Source of the DNA: Streptomyces justiciae
Lineage (GTDB): Bacteria > Actinomycetota > Actinomycetes > Streptomycetales > Streptomycetaceae
Direction: 5' to 3'
Assembly (NCBI RefSeq): GCF_015163075.1
Contig: NZ_JADDXU010000016.1
Coordinates: 173,135-237,134 of the forward strand
Length of the DNA stretch: 64,000 nucleotides
The translations under genes were made by a program, and so were the position numbers. The notes beneath the pieces are model-generated. The model searched no databases, was not told where the DNA came from, and saw only the letters and a program-made list of their open reading frames with translations. Shown here in pieces: positions 6,529 to 15,856 of the stretch; the stretch's first letter is position 1; each line of letters starts with the position of its first letter.

Positions 6529-9186
6529 TCACACCACGGTGCAGGACTGGCCGCCGAGCGTGAAGGCCGATGGCTTGCCGTTCGTCCCCGACCAGTTCCC
6601 CGTGAAGCCGAAGCTCACCGATGAACCGGCCGCCACGTTGGCGTTCCACGTGACGTTTTTTGCTGTCACCGTCGAGCCCGACTGGGTGTAGTCGGCGTTC
6701 CAGAGTTGGGTGATGGTTTGGGCGTTGGGGAAGGTCCAGGTGAGGGTCCAGCCGGTCCAGGGGGTTGTGCCAGTGTTGGTGAGTTGGATGTCTGCCTGGA
6801 AGCCGCCTGACCACTGGTTGGTGATCTTGTACGTCGCCGTGCAGGCGCCTGTGGGGGTCGGGGTCGGGTCTGTGCCGCCGCCGGTGTCTCCGGCGGTCGT
6901 GTCGCCGTAGATGACGCCTCGGCCGTTTGTTGAGATGTAGACCCGGCCGTAGATTCTTGGGTCGCCCGTTATCGCCGCGCCTGTCCAACCCCACTGGTGC
7001 GTGTCGTCGTTGATGCGGGTCCAGGTCGCACCCTGGTCCGTGGAGCGGAAGATGCCGCGGACGCCCGCGATCTTCGCGCTGGTGTACAGGGTTTGGTACG
7101 ACGAACCCGTTGCCGCCTTGCCGAAGCCGATCGTGTCGGCCTGTTCGACGTTGGAGAGCTTCGTGAACGTGGTGCCGCCGTTCGTCGAGTGCCACAGGCC
7201 GTACGCGCCGTCACTCGCTCCGCCCGCCAGCCACACGTCCCCCTTCGTGCCGGGCAGCGCCTTGAAGCGGACGCTGTCGCCGGAAGGGAGGCCCGTTGCG
7301 GAGGACGCCGTGAAGGTGGCGCCGCCGTCCGAACTCACGTAGAACTTGCCCGACTTGAAACCGTAGAAAGTTTTCGGGTCCACCCTGTCCGATTCGATCA
7401 GTGCTCCCGCCGGGATGCCCGACGATGCCGACCACGACGTACCGAAGCCCGTCGTGTACTGGACGCCCGTACCCGTGGGGCTCCACACGAAGCGGCTGCC
7501 GTCCGACGCCGCCGCGACCGTGCCGCCGCCGCTCACGCCCGAAGGGTCGGTCCCGCCGAACCAGTTGGCGCCGTTGTCCGTCGAGAACGCGATGTGCGGG
7601 CCCGAGTCGAGGTTGCCGACCCGGACGACCGTGTTCGGGTTCGTCTCCGCGAAGTCCAGGCTGGTCGTGGTGGTGAAGTTCGGCTGGGTGTACATCATCG
7701 ACGGGACCTTGGTCAGGTCCGTGTGGCGGAAGCCGCCTATGTCACCCAGCGCGCTGAACAGCTGCGCCCCGCCCGACGGGGGAGCGGCGATGTCGTTGAC
7801 CGCCGTCTCCTCCAGGCCCTGCACCATCGGCTTGATGGTGAACTGGCTCCCGGAGTCCCAGTTGGTGAGGTTCTCCGTGCCGTAGATCGTCGCACCCGTC
7901 CCGTACATCATCCGGTTCGAGTTGAACGGGTCGATCTCCAGCGACTCCGTCATCCACCCCAGTTTCGGCGTCTGTTCGGGCGGGGACGGGTTCGCGCCCC
8001 AGGTCAGCCAGGGGGACGAGGAGACGTCCATCGTGTAGCGGTTCGAGCGGTTGGGGTAGGAGGTGTAGTCCCAGGCACGGGTCCAGGTCGCGCCGCTGTC
8101 CGTCGAGCGGAAGATCTGCGTGTCGGGCCACCACGAGCTGTACGCCGTCGCCATCAGCGTTCCCGGGTGCTGGCGGTCGACCGTCACGCCGCTGAAGCCG
8201 TAGTACGTGTCCGCCTCCGCCACCGGGCTGATGTTCGTCCAGGTGCCCGTCGCCGTCGCGTACCGCCACAACTGGCCCTTGCCACCGTCGTACGGGCCGC
8301 CCTTGTCGCTGTAGGCGAGGTAGAGGTAGCCGTTCGTCGCGTCCAGCACGCCCTTGTGGGCGAGGTATCCCGTCGGCTGACCGGCCAGCCGCGACCAGGT
8401 CGCGCCCCCGTCCGTCGAGCGGTACACCGAGTTCTGCAAGTCCGCGACCCCGACGTAGATCGTCTGCGTCGCGCTGCCCGACGTACCCGTCTTCTCGTCG
8501 AAGGTGACCCAGACGACGCCCTGGTTGTCGCTGGCGTAGCCGGACGTGTCGCCGGCGTCCTGCACATAGTTGCCGACGTTCGGGAAGTTGGTCACCTGCG
8601 ACCAGCTCGCGCCGGAGTCCGTGGACCGCCACAGGCCCTTGCCGCTTGGCGCGCCCAGATACAGCACGCTGTTCTTGTTCGGGTCGATGGCGAGTCGCTC
8701 GCCCATGCCGCGGCCGGGCATGTTGCCGCCCAGCTTGAAGGGGAGGTCCGCCTTCTGCCAGCTCGCGCCGCGGTCGGAGGAGCGCAGGACCGCCCCGTTC
8801 TCCGGGTCCCAGCTGTTGGTGTACGTGCCGACCGCGGCGTATACCTTGTCCGGGTCGACGGCGTCGGAGGCCAGGCTGACCACGCCCGTGTGCCCCCAGT
8901 CGTCCCAGCCGACCGAGTCCAGCAGCGGTGTCCAGGTCTTGCTCGACTCCTGCCAGCGGTAGGCGCCGCCGATGTCGGTGCGGGCGTAGGCGAGGTTCTT
9001 CTCGGAGCGGTTGAAGACGATGCCGGGGACGAAACCGCCGCCGTCGATACGGGCGTTCTTCCAGGTGTACGTGTCCGCGGCGAGCGTCACCTTCGACGCG
9101 CTGTCGGCCGCCAGCGCGGGCGGGGTGCCCGCGAGCAGGCCGGCCGCGAGAGCGAGGACGGCCGTGAGGATGCGGGTTCTTCGCAC
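6529..9186 (-). CDS. Secreted GH74 xyloglucanase with C-terminal CBM2
   Basis: An 885-residue exported enzyme. The signal peptide is RTRILTAVLALAAGLLAGTP with cleavage after ALAA. The GH74 double beta-propeller has many Asp-box-like repeats (STDSGASW, SSDRGASW, STDGGATW). The two expected catalytic aspartates sit in TDIGGAYRW (D71) and GDIGGF (D482). A PTPTPT linker leads to a C-terminal CBM2 from about residue 780 (ACTATYKITNQWSGGFQ). It endo-cleaves xyloglucan and binds cellulose. GTG at 9186 follows GGAAAGGA. It is the only one of the four CBM2 enzymes here with the module at the C-terminus. A LacI-type operator lies about 50 bases upstream. Confidence 0.94.
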   Translation of the reverse strand: MRRTRILTAVLALAAGLLAGTPPALAADSASKVTLAADTYTWKNARIDGGGFVPGIVFNRSEKNLAYARTDIGGAYRWQESSKTWTPLLDSVGWDDWGHTGVVSLASDAVDPDKVYAAVGTYTNSWDPENGAVLRSSDRGASWQKADLPFKLGGNMPGRGMGERLAIDPNKNSVLYLGAPSGKGLWRSTDSGASWSQVTNFPNVGNYVQDAGDTSGYASDNQGVVWVTFDEKTGTSGSATQTIYVGVADLQNSVYRSTDGGATWSRLAGQPTGYLAHKGVLDATNGYLYLAYSDKGGPYDGGKGQLWRYATATGTWTNISPVAEADTYYGFSGVTVDRQHPGTLMATAYSSWWPDTQIFRSTDSGATWTRAWDYTSYPNRSNRYTMDVSSSPWLTWGANPSPPEQTPKLGWMTESLEIDPFNSNRMMYGTGATIYGTENLTNWDSGSQFTIKPMVQGLEETAVNDIAAPPSGGAQLFSALGDIGGFRHTDLTKVPSMMYTQPNFTTTTSLDFAETNPNTVVRVGNLDSGPHIAFSTDNGANWFGGTDPSGVSGGGTVAAASDGSRFVWSPTGTGVQYTTGFGTSWSASSGIPAGALIESDRVDPKTFYGFKSGKFYVSSDGGATFTASSATGLPSGDSVRFKALPGTKGDVWLAGGASDGAYGLWHSTNGGTTFTKLSNVEQADTIGFGKAATGSSYQTLYTSAKIAGVRGIFRSTDQGATWTRINDDTHQWGWTGAAITGDPRIYGRVYISTNGRGVIYGDTTAGDTGGGTDPTPTPTGACTATYKITNQWSGGFQADIQLTNTGTTPWTGWTLTWTFPNAQTITQLWNADYTQSGSTVTAKNVTWNANVAAGSSVSFGFTGNWSGTNGKPSAFTLGGQSCTVV

Positions 9187-9235
9187 GGGGTGTCCTTTCC
9201 GGGGTGAGGGGATCGGGGAGGGAGGAACGTGCGGA

Positions 9236-9249
9236 GTAAGCGCTTTCCA
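9236..9249. promoter_or_regulatory. LacI/CebR-like operator upstream of GH74 gene
   Basis: GTAAGCGCTTTCCA holds the 8-bp palindrome AAGCGCTT (9238-9245). It resembles the CebR consensus TGGGAGCGCTCCCA read on the other strand (TGGAAAGCGCTTAC). It sits 50 bases upstream of the GTG start at 9186, suitable for repression. Whether CebR or another LacI-family protein binds is uncertain. Confidence 0.5.
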
Positions 9250-9267
9250 TTCGGTGCGAGAGTTGCC

Positions 9268-9331
9268 GGGCGGCCCCCAGTGCGGGAGGGGGCCACCCGG
9301 CCGGTCGGCCCCGTCGTCAGGTGACGGGGCC
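9268..9331 (-). terminator. Two stem-loops after the GH48 gene
   Basis: GGCCCCGTC (9307-9315) pairs with GACGGGGCC (9323-9331), a perfect 9-bp stem and 7-base loop, 40 bases past the GH48 stop. A second near-perfect 11-bp stem pairs 9268-9278 with 9288-9298. Together they separate GH48 transcription from the GH74 promoter. Confidence 0.6.
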
Positions 9332-9370
9332 AGGTACGCGGTGCTCCTCAGGCGGAGCGCCTGGCGGGGG

Positions 9371-12286
9371 CTATTCGAGCAGCTCCGCGTACGAACCCAT
9401 GGCCAGGGCGATGTCCGCCTGGGCCCAGAAACGGTGGTACGTGAACGACGGCACCGCGCCGCCCGCGAGATACGCCTCGATCTTCGACCAGGCCGGGTCG
9501 TTCTTGTAGAAGGACCTGATGGACTCGAAGGTGGACGAGGAGTTGATCGCGTCGCCGTTCGGCATCTTGCCGGTCCAGCCGGACGGGATGTACACCGTGT
9601 CGTCGAACCGGTTGTAGTCCGCCCGGTTCTCCGGCACCGCGACGCCCAGGCTGTCCTGGTAGTTGCCCCACATGCCGTCCAGGAGCTTCTTCGCCGTCGT
9701 CGCGGCCTCGGTGTCACCCGAGCGGTCCGCGTAGTACGTCAGGGTCTTGGCGTACGCGGCGGCCACGCCCACGTCGTTGGTGTAGTCGGCGACGGTGACG
9801 TGCAGCCCGCTGTTGGAGCCGGGGTTGGAGGCGTTCCAGGTGTCGGGCTGGCCCGACCACTGGAGGGTGGAGGGGATCTGGTAGGTGCCGTCCGGGTTGA
9901 TCGTGGTCTTGGACAGCGCCCAGTCGACCCACTTGTCGAGGACCGCCTTGGCCTGCGCGTTCCCCGTCTGCTGGTAGTACTCGGCCACCCGCTCCATCGA
10001 CCACGCCTGGAAGCCGAACCACTGGTTGGACGGCGGGTCGTGGTAGACGGGCTGCTGGTCGTAGTACATGCCGTAGAAGGTCGACGTACCGGCCGGCGGG
10101 GTCGCGTAGCGGCCCGCCCAGCTGTTCGTCGCACCGCCCGCGATGGCGCCCTCGTTCGACTGCAGCCAGCGGTAGAACTCCAGCTGCCGGGTGAGCGAGG
10201 TGCCCCAGTCCGCAGCCCCGGTCGAGGACTTGGGCTTCAGATCGGCGTACGAGCTGAGCGCGTAGGCGGCCAGGGGGTTCTGGTAGCCGCCGTGCGCGTG
10301 GCTGGAACCGATGCGCCAGGCCCAGCCGGCGCTGGTGTCCGTCGCTCCGCCCCACGCGTAGTACCAGGACAGCAGGTACATCGAGGAGTTCTTGCCGGTG
10401 CCGGCGGCGCAGGCCGACGGTCCGACACAATTCCCTATCTTCTTGAAGTACTTGTCGTACATCGCGTAGCGCAGGTAGTCGCCCATCTTCGCGGCCTTGC
10501 CCACGGTCGCGGAGACGTCACTGCCCTTGCCCTGCTGCTTCGCCCAGACGTCCGCCCAGTACGCGGCCTGCACGGCCCGTGCGTCGGCGTCCGGGGCGTT
10601 GGTGAACTTCCACTGCTTGGCGTAGGAGGCGTCACCGGTGAACAGGTCCAAGTAGCCGTTCGTACCGCCGTACTTGAACTGGTCACAGGTCGGCTGCGGC
10701 ACCGTCTCCCACACCGACTCCTGCGCACCGCGCTGGAAGGTGTTGATGTACGAAGGACCGGTGTCGGTCGGCCCCGCCTCGCACTTGCCGGGCGCGTTGC
10801 CGTAGCCGTAGACGTTGTCGACGTCCTGGAGCCAGTGCATGCCGTAGACGTCGTCCGTGCCGTACGTCGACTTCAGCTCGGCCGCGATCGGGTCGGAGCC
10901 GACCGAGACCGACGAGTCGAGCTTCGCCGGATACTCGTTCGGGGTGTCCAGCTCGGGCGCGTAGGTCGCCGGCTTGGAGGCGTTGTAGAAGGAGTTGGTC
11001 GGCTGGTCGGCGTGGGTGGGGATCATGTACTTCTCCATGATGTCCCAGGCGCCGTTGAACTTGCTCCAGTCGCCCGTCACCTTGCCGTACATGGCCTGCA
11101 GCCAGAGAAGGTAGCTGTACGCCTCCGACGTCGTCTCATGGCCGTGGTCGGGCGCCTCGACGATCAGCGTCTCCACCGAGTGGTAGGGGATGCCCTCGGG
11201 CGAGAAGTAGCCGTTCGCCGGGTTGGTGATCTTCCCGTACAGCTCCAGGAAGCGGGCGTCGTACTCCTTCGACGCCGCGATCTGGGTGACCGTCACCGCC
11301 GCCTTCGCATGGCCCGTGGCCGTCGACTCGAAGGTCGCCGCGCCGGTGCCGGAGGAGTCGGCGGTGATGGTCACCTTCTGGGCCGTGTTCCAGTTCGACG
11401 GGGTGAAGGTCAGGGAAGCCCCGCCGGTCACGGACAGGCCCGAGTTGCCGCTCGCCCGTGCCGTCGTGACGGTCACGTTGGCGGACGGCTGGGTCGACAG
11501 CTTGACGTCGTAGGTCGCCGTCTTGCCTTGCTGGACGGCGAGTTGAGTGGTCGAGGCCACCACGGCGGGACCCGAGGCGACCGTGATGCCGACCGGTGTC
11601 GACTCCGCCGACGCGCCCAGGCTGTCGTACGCCTTGGCCAGCAGAGAATGACTGCCCACGGTCAAACTTGAAGCGGAAAGCGAGTACGGAGCCGTCGTGT
11701 CGGTGCCCAGCAGCGTGGTGTTGTCGTAGAACTCCACCTTGCTGATGGTCGCGTTGTCCGCGGCCGCGGCGGTCGCCGCGAGCGGGACGGCGTCGCCCTG
11801 GGTGTAGACGGCGCCCGCGGCCGGGCTGGTCAGCACCGTGATCGGCGGCTGGTGGGCGCCGACGCACGTGGTGCCGTTGATCGCGAACGACGTGGGCGCG
11901 GCGTTGCTGCCGCTGTAGGTGAACTGCGCGCCGGTGGAGACCGCGGCGCCGGCCGCGATGGTCCCGTTGTACCCGGCGTCCTTCACCGTGATGTTCTGAC
12001 CGGACTGGGACCAGGTTCCGTTCCAGCCGTTGGAGAGCTTCTGGTTGCCCGCGTAGGCGTACGTCAGTGTCCAGCCGCTGATGGTGTCCGTACCACGGTT
12101 GGTGATCGTCACGTCCGTGGTGAAGCCGGAGCCCCAGTCATTGGTCTTGTAGTCGACACTGCACGCAAGTGCCGCCGCGGAAGCGGGAGTTGAAGCCGTA
12201 CTGAGCATGGCGAGCGGAAGGGCCAGGGCCGCCACGACGGCGGTCCAGAAGCGCCGGGCTGCCCGGCGTCTCCTTCTGGGGTGCAT
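9371..12286 (-). CDS. Secreted GH48 reducing-end cellobiohydrolase with N-terminal CBM2
   Basis: A 971-residue exported enzyme. The signal is arginine-rich (MHPRRRRRAARRFW) with a hydrophobic core ending ASA. CBM2 follows at about 40-142 (ACSVDYKTNDWGSGF). Next come an Ig-like domain at about 147-240 (TSPAAGAVYTQGDAVPL) and a second beta-sandwich domain at about 243-335. The GH48 domain fills 340-971 (KEYDARFLELYGKI). The segment HGHETTSEAYSYLLWLQAMY holds the glutamate that is the general acid in GH48. The enzyme processively releases cellobiose from reducing chain ends. ATG at 12286 follows GGAGGA. It is divergent from the GH5-GH6 operon across CebR-type operators. Confidence 0.95.
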   Translation of the reverse strand: MHPRRRRRAARRFWTAVVAALALPLAMLSTASTPASAAALACSVDYKTNDWGSGFTTDVTITNRGTDTISGWTLTYAYAGNQKLSNGWNGTWSQSGQNITVKDAGYNGTIAAGAAVSTGAQFTYSGSNAAPTSFAINGTTCVGAHQPPITVLTSPAAGAVYTQGDAVPLAATAAAADNATISKVEFYDNTTLLGTDTTAPYSLSASSLTVGSHSLLAKAYDSLGASAESTPVGITVASGPAVVASTTQLAVQQGKTATYDVKLSTQPSANVTVTTARASGNSGLSVTGGASLTFTPSNWNTAQKVTITADSSGTGAATFESTATGHAKAAVTVTQIAASKEYDARFLELYGKITNPANGYFSPEGIPYHSVETLIVEAPDHGHETTSEAYSYLLWLQAMYGKVTGDWSKFNGAWDIMEKYMIPTHADQPTNSFYNASKPATYAPELDTPNEYPAKLDSSVSVGSDPIAAELKSTYGTDDVYGMHWLQDVDNVYGYGNAPGKCEAGPTDTGPSYINTFQRGAQESVWETVPQPTCDQFKYGGTNGYLDLFTGDASYAKQWKFTNAPDADARAVQAAYWADVWAKQQGKGSDVSATVGKAAKMGDYLRYAMYDKYFKKIGNCVGPSACAAGTGKNSSMYLLSWYYAWGGATDTSAGWAWRIGSSHAHGGYQNPLAAYALSSYADLKPKSSTGAADWGTSLTRQLEFYRWLQSNEGAIAGGATNSWAGRYATPPAGTSTFYGMYYDQQPVYHDPPSNQWFGFQAWSMERVAEYYQQTGNAQAKAVLDKWVDWALSKTTINPDGTYQIPSTLQWSGQPDTWNASNPGSNSGLHVTVADYTNDVGVAAAYAKTLTYYADRSGDTEAATTAKKLLDGMWGNYQDSLGVAVPENRADYNRFDDTVYIPSGWTGKMPNGDAINSSSTFESIRSFYKNDPAWSKIEAYLAGGAVPSFTYHRFWAQADIALAMGSYAELLE

Positions 12287-12330
12287 GTGCTGGTTCCTCC
12301 TTGCGGCGGAGAAGTCAAGGCTTGAACCAG

Positions 12331-12344
12331 TGGGAGCGCTCCCA
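12331..12344. promoter_or_regulatory. Perfect CebR-type operator (GH48 side)
   Basis: TGGGAGCGCTCCCA is an exact 14-bp palindrome, identical to the operator known for the cello-oligosaccharide repressor CebR in Streptomyces. It lies 45 bases upstream of the GH48 start, placing it to repress leftward transcription until cellobiose-type inducers appear. Confidence 0.9.
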
Positions 12345-12474
12345 TAGTGGGGACGGTGGTGTGAAGGGTCAAGGTGCTTGAAGAGTCGAAAAGATTCGAT
12401 GGATGTGGTTGAGGAAAAGTCAAGTGAACGCTCTGTTCTTTAACGTCACTTGGCGCTAGCTTCTCTGGCACCAG

Positions 12475-12488
12475 TGGGAGCGATTCCA
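12475..12488. promoter_or_regulatory. CebR-type operator (GH5-GH6 side)
   Basis: TGGGAGCGATTCCA differs from the consensus palindrome at two positions in the right half. It lies about 49 bases upstream of the GH5 start at 12537, mirroring the perfect site on the other side of the same intergenic region. The asymmetry may mean weaker repression of the GH5-GH6 operon. Confidence 0.82.
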
Positions 12489-12536
12489 TCAGTCGACGCG
12501 TCCGTCACGACGCGCCCGATCTGCAAGGAGTCGCTC

Positions 12537-14030
12537 ATGCGACACCCCCCGCGTTCAGGTCTTTTACTTGCCGGCGCGGCCGCGATCGCCCTTGTGGGCA
12601 CCGCGGTCGCGCCGGTGGTCACGGCGTCGGGAGCCGGTCCCGCGTGCACGGTGGAGTACTCCGTCACCAGCCAATGGGATTCCGGTTTCCAGGGCGCCGT
12701 GACGATCACCAACAACACGGCAGCCGTGAGCGGTTGGAGCCTGAGCTTCGACTTCGCGGGCGGCCAGAAAGTCAGTCAGGGCTGGAACGCCAAGTGGTCC
12801 CAGTCCGGTACGACGGTCACGGCGGCCAACGAGAGCTACAACGGCTCGCTGGCCACCGGCGCGAGCGTCAGCGCCGGGTTCCTCGGCACCCTGTCGGGGA
12901 GCAATCCCGTACCGACGACGTTCAAGCTCAACGGCACCAACTGCAATGTCGACGCGGACCCTTCACCCACGCCGACACCCACGCCGACCGACCCGACGGA
13001 CCCCGGTGACCCCGACGCGCCACCGGTCCTGAAGGTCTCCGGGAACAAACTCGTGGACGCCGGCGGCACCACCCGTCGCCTGCTCGGCGTCAACCGTTCC
13101 GGCGGCGAGTTCATGTGCGTCCAGGGCCGCGGCATCTGGGACGGACCGGTCGACGACGCCTCGGTCAAGGCGATCGCCGACTGGAAGGCCAACACGGTCC
13201 GCATTCCACTGAACGAGGAGTGCTGGCTCGGCCTGTCCAACATCAACCCGGCGTACTCCGGCGCCAATTACATCAACGCCGTCAAGGACCTGGTGGCGAA
13301 GGTGAAGGCGCACGGCATGACCCCGCTGGTCGAACTGCACTGGACCTACGGGCAGTACACCGGGAACTCGGCCGGCTGCTCCGACGTGCACGCCAGCTGC
13401 CAGAAGCCGATGCCCGACATGCAGTACACCCCGTCCTTCTGGACGTCGGTGGCCAACACCTTCAAGGACGATCCGACCGTCGTCCTCGACCTGTTCAACG
13501 AGCCCTACCCGGACCGCGCCACCTCCACGACCACCCAGGCGTGGCAGTGCTGGCGGGACGGCGGCACCTGCCCCGGCATCGGCTACGAGGTCGCCGGCAT
13601 GCAGGACCTCGTCGACGCCGTCCGCGGCACCGGCGCAAAAAACCTGATCCTGGCCGGCGGGATCGCGTACTCGAACGACCTCAGCCAGTGGCTCACGTAC
13701 CAGCCGACCGACCCGGCGGGCAATCTCGCCGCCGCCTGGCACGTGTACAACTTCAACACCTGCTCCAACGAGAGCTGCTGGAACTCCACGCTCGCCCCGG
13801 TGGCGGCCCAGGTGCCGCTGGTCGCCGGGGAGATCGGCGAGAACACCTGCGGTCACTCCTTCGTCGACCAGGTCATGAAGTGGTTCGACGACCGTGGCCT
13901 GTCCTATCTGGGCTGGACCTGGAACACCTGGGACTGCAGCTCGGGCCCGTCGCTGATCTCCGGTTACGACGGTACGCCCACCGCTTTCGGTATCGGGCTG
14001 CGCGACCATCTGCGCGCCCTGAACGGCTAA
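12537..14030 (+). CDS. Secreted GH5 endoglucanase with N-terminal CBM2
   Basis: A 497-residue exported enzyme. Its parts are a signal peptide to about residue 33 (MRHPPRSGLLLAGAAAIAL), CBM2 at about 36-138 (ACTVEYSVTSQWDSGFQ), a TPTPTPTDPTDPGDP linker, then GH5 from about 155. Catalytic residues can be placed: acid/base E322 in DLFNEPYP and nucleophile E432 in LVAGEIGE. It cuts internal beta-1,4 bonds of cellulose, making ends for the GH6 and GH48 enzymes. ATG at 12537 follows AAGGAG at 12525-12530. The GH6 gene starts 30 bases after the stop, so the two share an operon. Confidence 0.94.
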   Translation: MRHPPRSGLLLAGAAAIALVGTAVAPVVTASGAGPACTVEYSVTSQWDSGFQGAVTITNNTAAVSGWSLSFDFAGGQKVSQGWNAKWSQSGTTVTAANESYNGSLATGASVSAGFLGTLSGSNPVPTTFKLNGTNCNVDADPSPTPTPTPTDPTDPGDPDAPPVLKVSGNKLVDAGGTTRRLLGVNRSGGEFMCVQGRGIWDGPVDDASVKAIADWKANTVRIPLNEECWLGLSNINPAYSGANYINAVKDLVAKVKAHGMTPLVELHWTYGQYTGNSAGCSDVHASCQKPMPDMQYTPSFWTSVANTFKDDPTVVLDLFNEPYPDRATSTTTQAWQCWRDGGTCPGIGYEVAGMQDLVDAVRGTGAKNLILAGGIAYSNDLSQWLTYQPTDPAGNLAAAWHVYNFNTCSNESCWNSTLAPVAAQVPLVAGEIGENTCGHSFVDQVMKWFDDRGLSYLGWTWNTWDCSSGPSLISGYDGTPTAFGIGLRDHLRALNG

Positions 14031-14060
14031 CACCCGCAACGGAGAAGGAAACCCGCACTC

Positions 14061-15782
14061 ATGAGTCGTACCAGAACTGCGCTCCTCGCAGCGATGGCCC
14101 TGGTCGCCGGGGCCTCCGGCACCGCGGTCGCCGCCTATCCCGGGGACGTCGGCATCTCGGCGGTCCCCTGCACCGTGGACTACAAGGTGCAGAACGACTG
14201 GGGCACCGGCTTCACCGCCAACGTGACGATCACCAACAACAGCGCCGCCAAGTCGAGTTGGTCGCTGAAGTGGTCGTACGCCGGGAACCAGAAGGTCACC
14301 AACGGCTGGAACGCCAAGGTCAGCCAGAGCGGCACGGCCGTCACCGCGCTCAACGAGAGCTACAACGGCACGCTCGCCACCGGCGGTTCGACCAGCTTCG
14401 GCTTCCAGGGCACCTACAGCGGCACCAACGCGATCCCCACCACGTTCACCCTCGACGGCGTGACCTGCAACGTCGACGGCGGCACCGACCCCACGGACCC
14501 GACCGACCCGACCGACCCCGGCACCGGCAGCCGGGTCGACAACCCGTACAGCGGCGCCAAGGTGTACGTGAACCCGGAGTGGGCCGCCAACGCCGCCGCC
14601 GAGCCGGGCGGCAGCCGCGTCGCCAACCAGCCCACCGGTGTGTGGCTGGACCGGGTCGCCGCGATCAACGGCGCCGGCGGGAAGATGGGCCTGCGGGCAC
14701 ACCTCGACGAGGCCCTGAAGCAGAAGGGCAGCGGCGAGCTCGTCGTCCAGCTGGTGATCTACGACCTGCCGGGCCGCGACTGCGCAGCGCTCGCCTCCAA
14801 CGGTGAGTTCGGTCCGACGGACATCGACAAGTACAAGACGCAGTACATCGACCCGATCGCCGCGATCCTCGCCGATTCCAAGTACGCCTCGCTGCGGATC
14901 GTCACCACGGTCGAGCTCGACTCCCTGCCGAACCTCGTCACCAACGTCTCGCCCCGCAACACCGCCACCCCCAACTGCGACACGATGAAGGCCAACGGCA
15001 ACTACATCAAGGGCGTCGGCTACGCGCTGAACAAGCTCGGTGACGTCGCCAACGTCTACAACTACGTGGACGCCGGGCACCACGGCTGGCTCGGCTGGGA
15101 CGACAACTTCTCGGCGACCGTCCAGACGATCAAGCAGGCGGCGACCGCCGAGGGCGCCACGGTGAGCGACGTCCACGGCTTCATCACCAACACCGCCAAC
15201 TACAGCGCGTTGAAGGAGCCGTACTTCACCATCAACGACTCCGTGAACGGCAAGTCCGTGCGCGAGTCGAAGTGGGTCGACTGGAACCGGTACGTCGACG
15301 AGCTCTCCTACGCCCAGGCCTTCCGCCAGGAGGCCGTGAGCCAGGGCTTCGCCTCAGGCGTCGGCATGCTCATCGACACCTCCCGCAACGGCTGGGGCGG
15401 CAGCGCCCGGCCGACCGGTCCCGGCGCCAAGACCGATGTGGACACCTACGTCGACGGCGGCCGTATCGACCGGCGCCTCAACACCGGCAACTGGTGCAAT
15501 CAGTCCGGCGCCGGCCTCGGCGAGCGTCCGCAGGCCAGCCCGGCGGCCGGGATCGACGCCTACGTCTGGGTCAAGCCCCCGGGTGAGTCCGACGGCGCCA
15601 GCAGCGCCATCCCGAACGACGAGGGCAAGGGCTTCGACCAGATGTGCGACCCGACCTACACCGGCAACCCGCGCAACAACAACCACATGTCCGGGGCCCT
15701 GCCGAACGCGCCGCTGTCCGGCCACTGGTTCTCCGCGCAGTTCCAGCAGCTGATGCAGAACGCCTACCCGCCGTTGTCGTAA
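14061..15782 (+). CDS. Secreted GH6 cellobiohydrolase with N-terminal CBM2
   Basis: A 573-residue exported enzyme. It has a signal peptide (MSRTRTALLAAMALVAGASG), CBM2 at about 37-140 (PCTVDYKVQNDWGTGF), a linker of repeated DPT units, and GH6 from about 160. The two GH6 signatures are visible: YDLPGRDC with active-site D240, and VELDSLPNLVTN with D287 matching the family's proton donor. The second signature has leucine where most members have proline (EPDS). Length and loop content fit the exo-acting cellobiohydrolase group, working from non-reducing ends and so complementing GH48. A GGAGAAGGA ribosome site precedes ATG 14061. Confidence 0.94.
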   Translation: MSRTRTALLAAMALVAGASGTAVAAYPGDVGISAVPCTVDYKVQNDWGTGFTANVTITNNSAAKSSWSLKWSYAGNQKVTNGWNAKVSQSGTAVTALNESYNGTLATGGSTSFGFQGTYSGTNAIPTTFTLDGVTCNVDGGTDPTDPTDPTDPGTGSRVDNPYSGAKVYVNPEWAANAAAEPGGSRVANQPTGVWLDRVAAINGAGGKMGLRAHLDEALKQKGSGELVVQLVIYDLPGRDCAALASNGEFGPTDIDKYKTQYIDPIAAILADSKYASLRIVTTVELDSLPNLVTNVSPRNTATPNCDTMKANGNYIKGVGYALNKLGDVANVYNYVDAGHHGWLGWDDNFSATVQTIKQAATAEGATVSDVHGFITNTANYSALKEPYFTINDSVNGKSVRESKWVDWNRYVDELSYAQAFRQEAVSQGFASGVGMLIDTSRNGWGGSARPTGPGAKTDVDTYVDGGRIDRRLNTGNWCNQSGAGLGERPQASPAAGIDAYVWVKPPGESDGASSAIPNDEGKGFDQMCDPTYTGNPRNNNHMSGALPNAPLSGHWFSAQFQQLMQNAYPPLS

Positions 15783-15856
15783 CGGTGGGTCGGGGGCTGC
15801 GGGTTGAGTGTGGTTGATCGTGCAGTTCCCCGCGCCCCTTCAGGGCGCTCAGGCCG

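Noticed and set aside
14485..14535. Short tandem repeats suggesting a CRISPR or satellite
   Set aside because: They encode the Asp-Pro-Thr linker between CBM2 and GH6; there are no spacers and the frame is kept.
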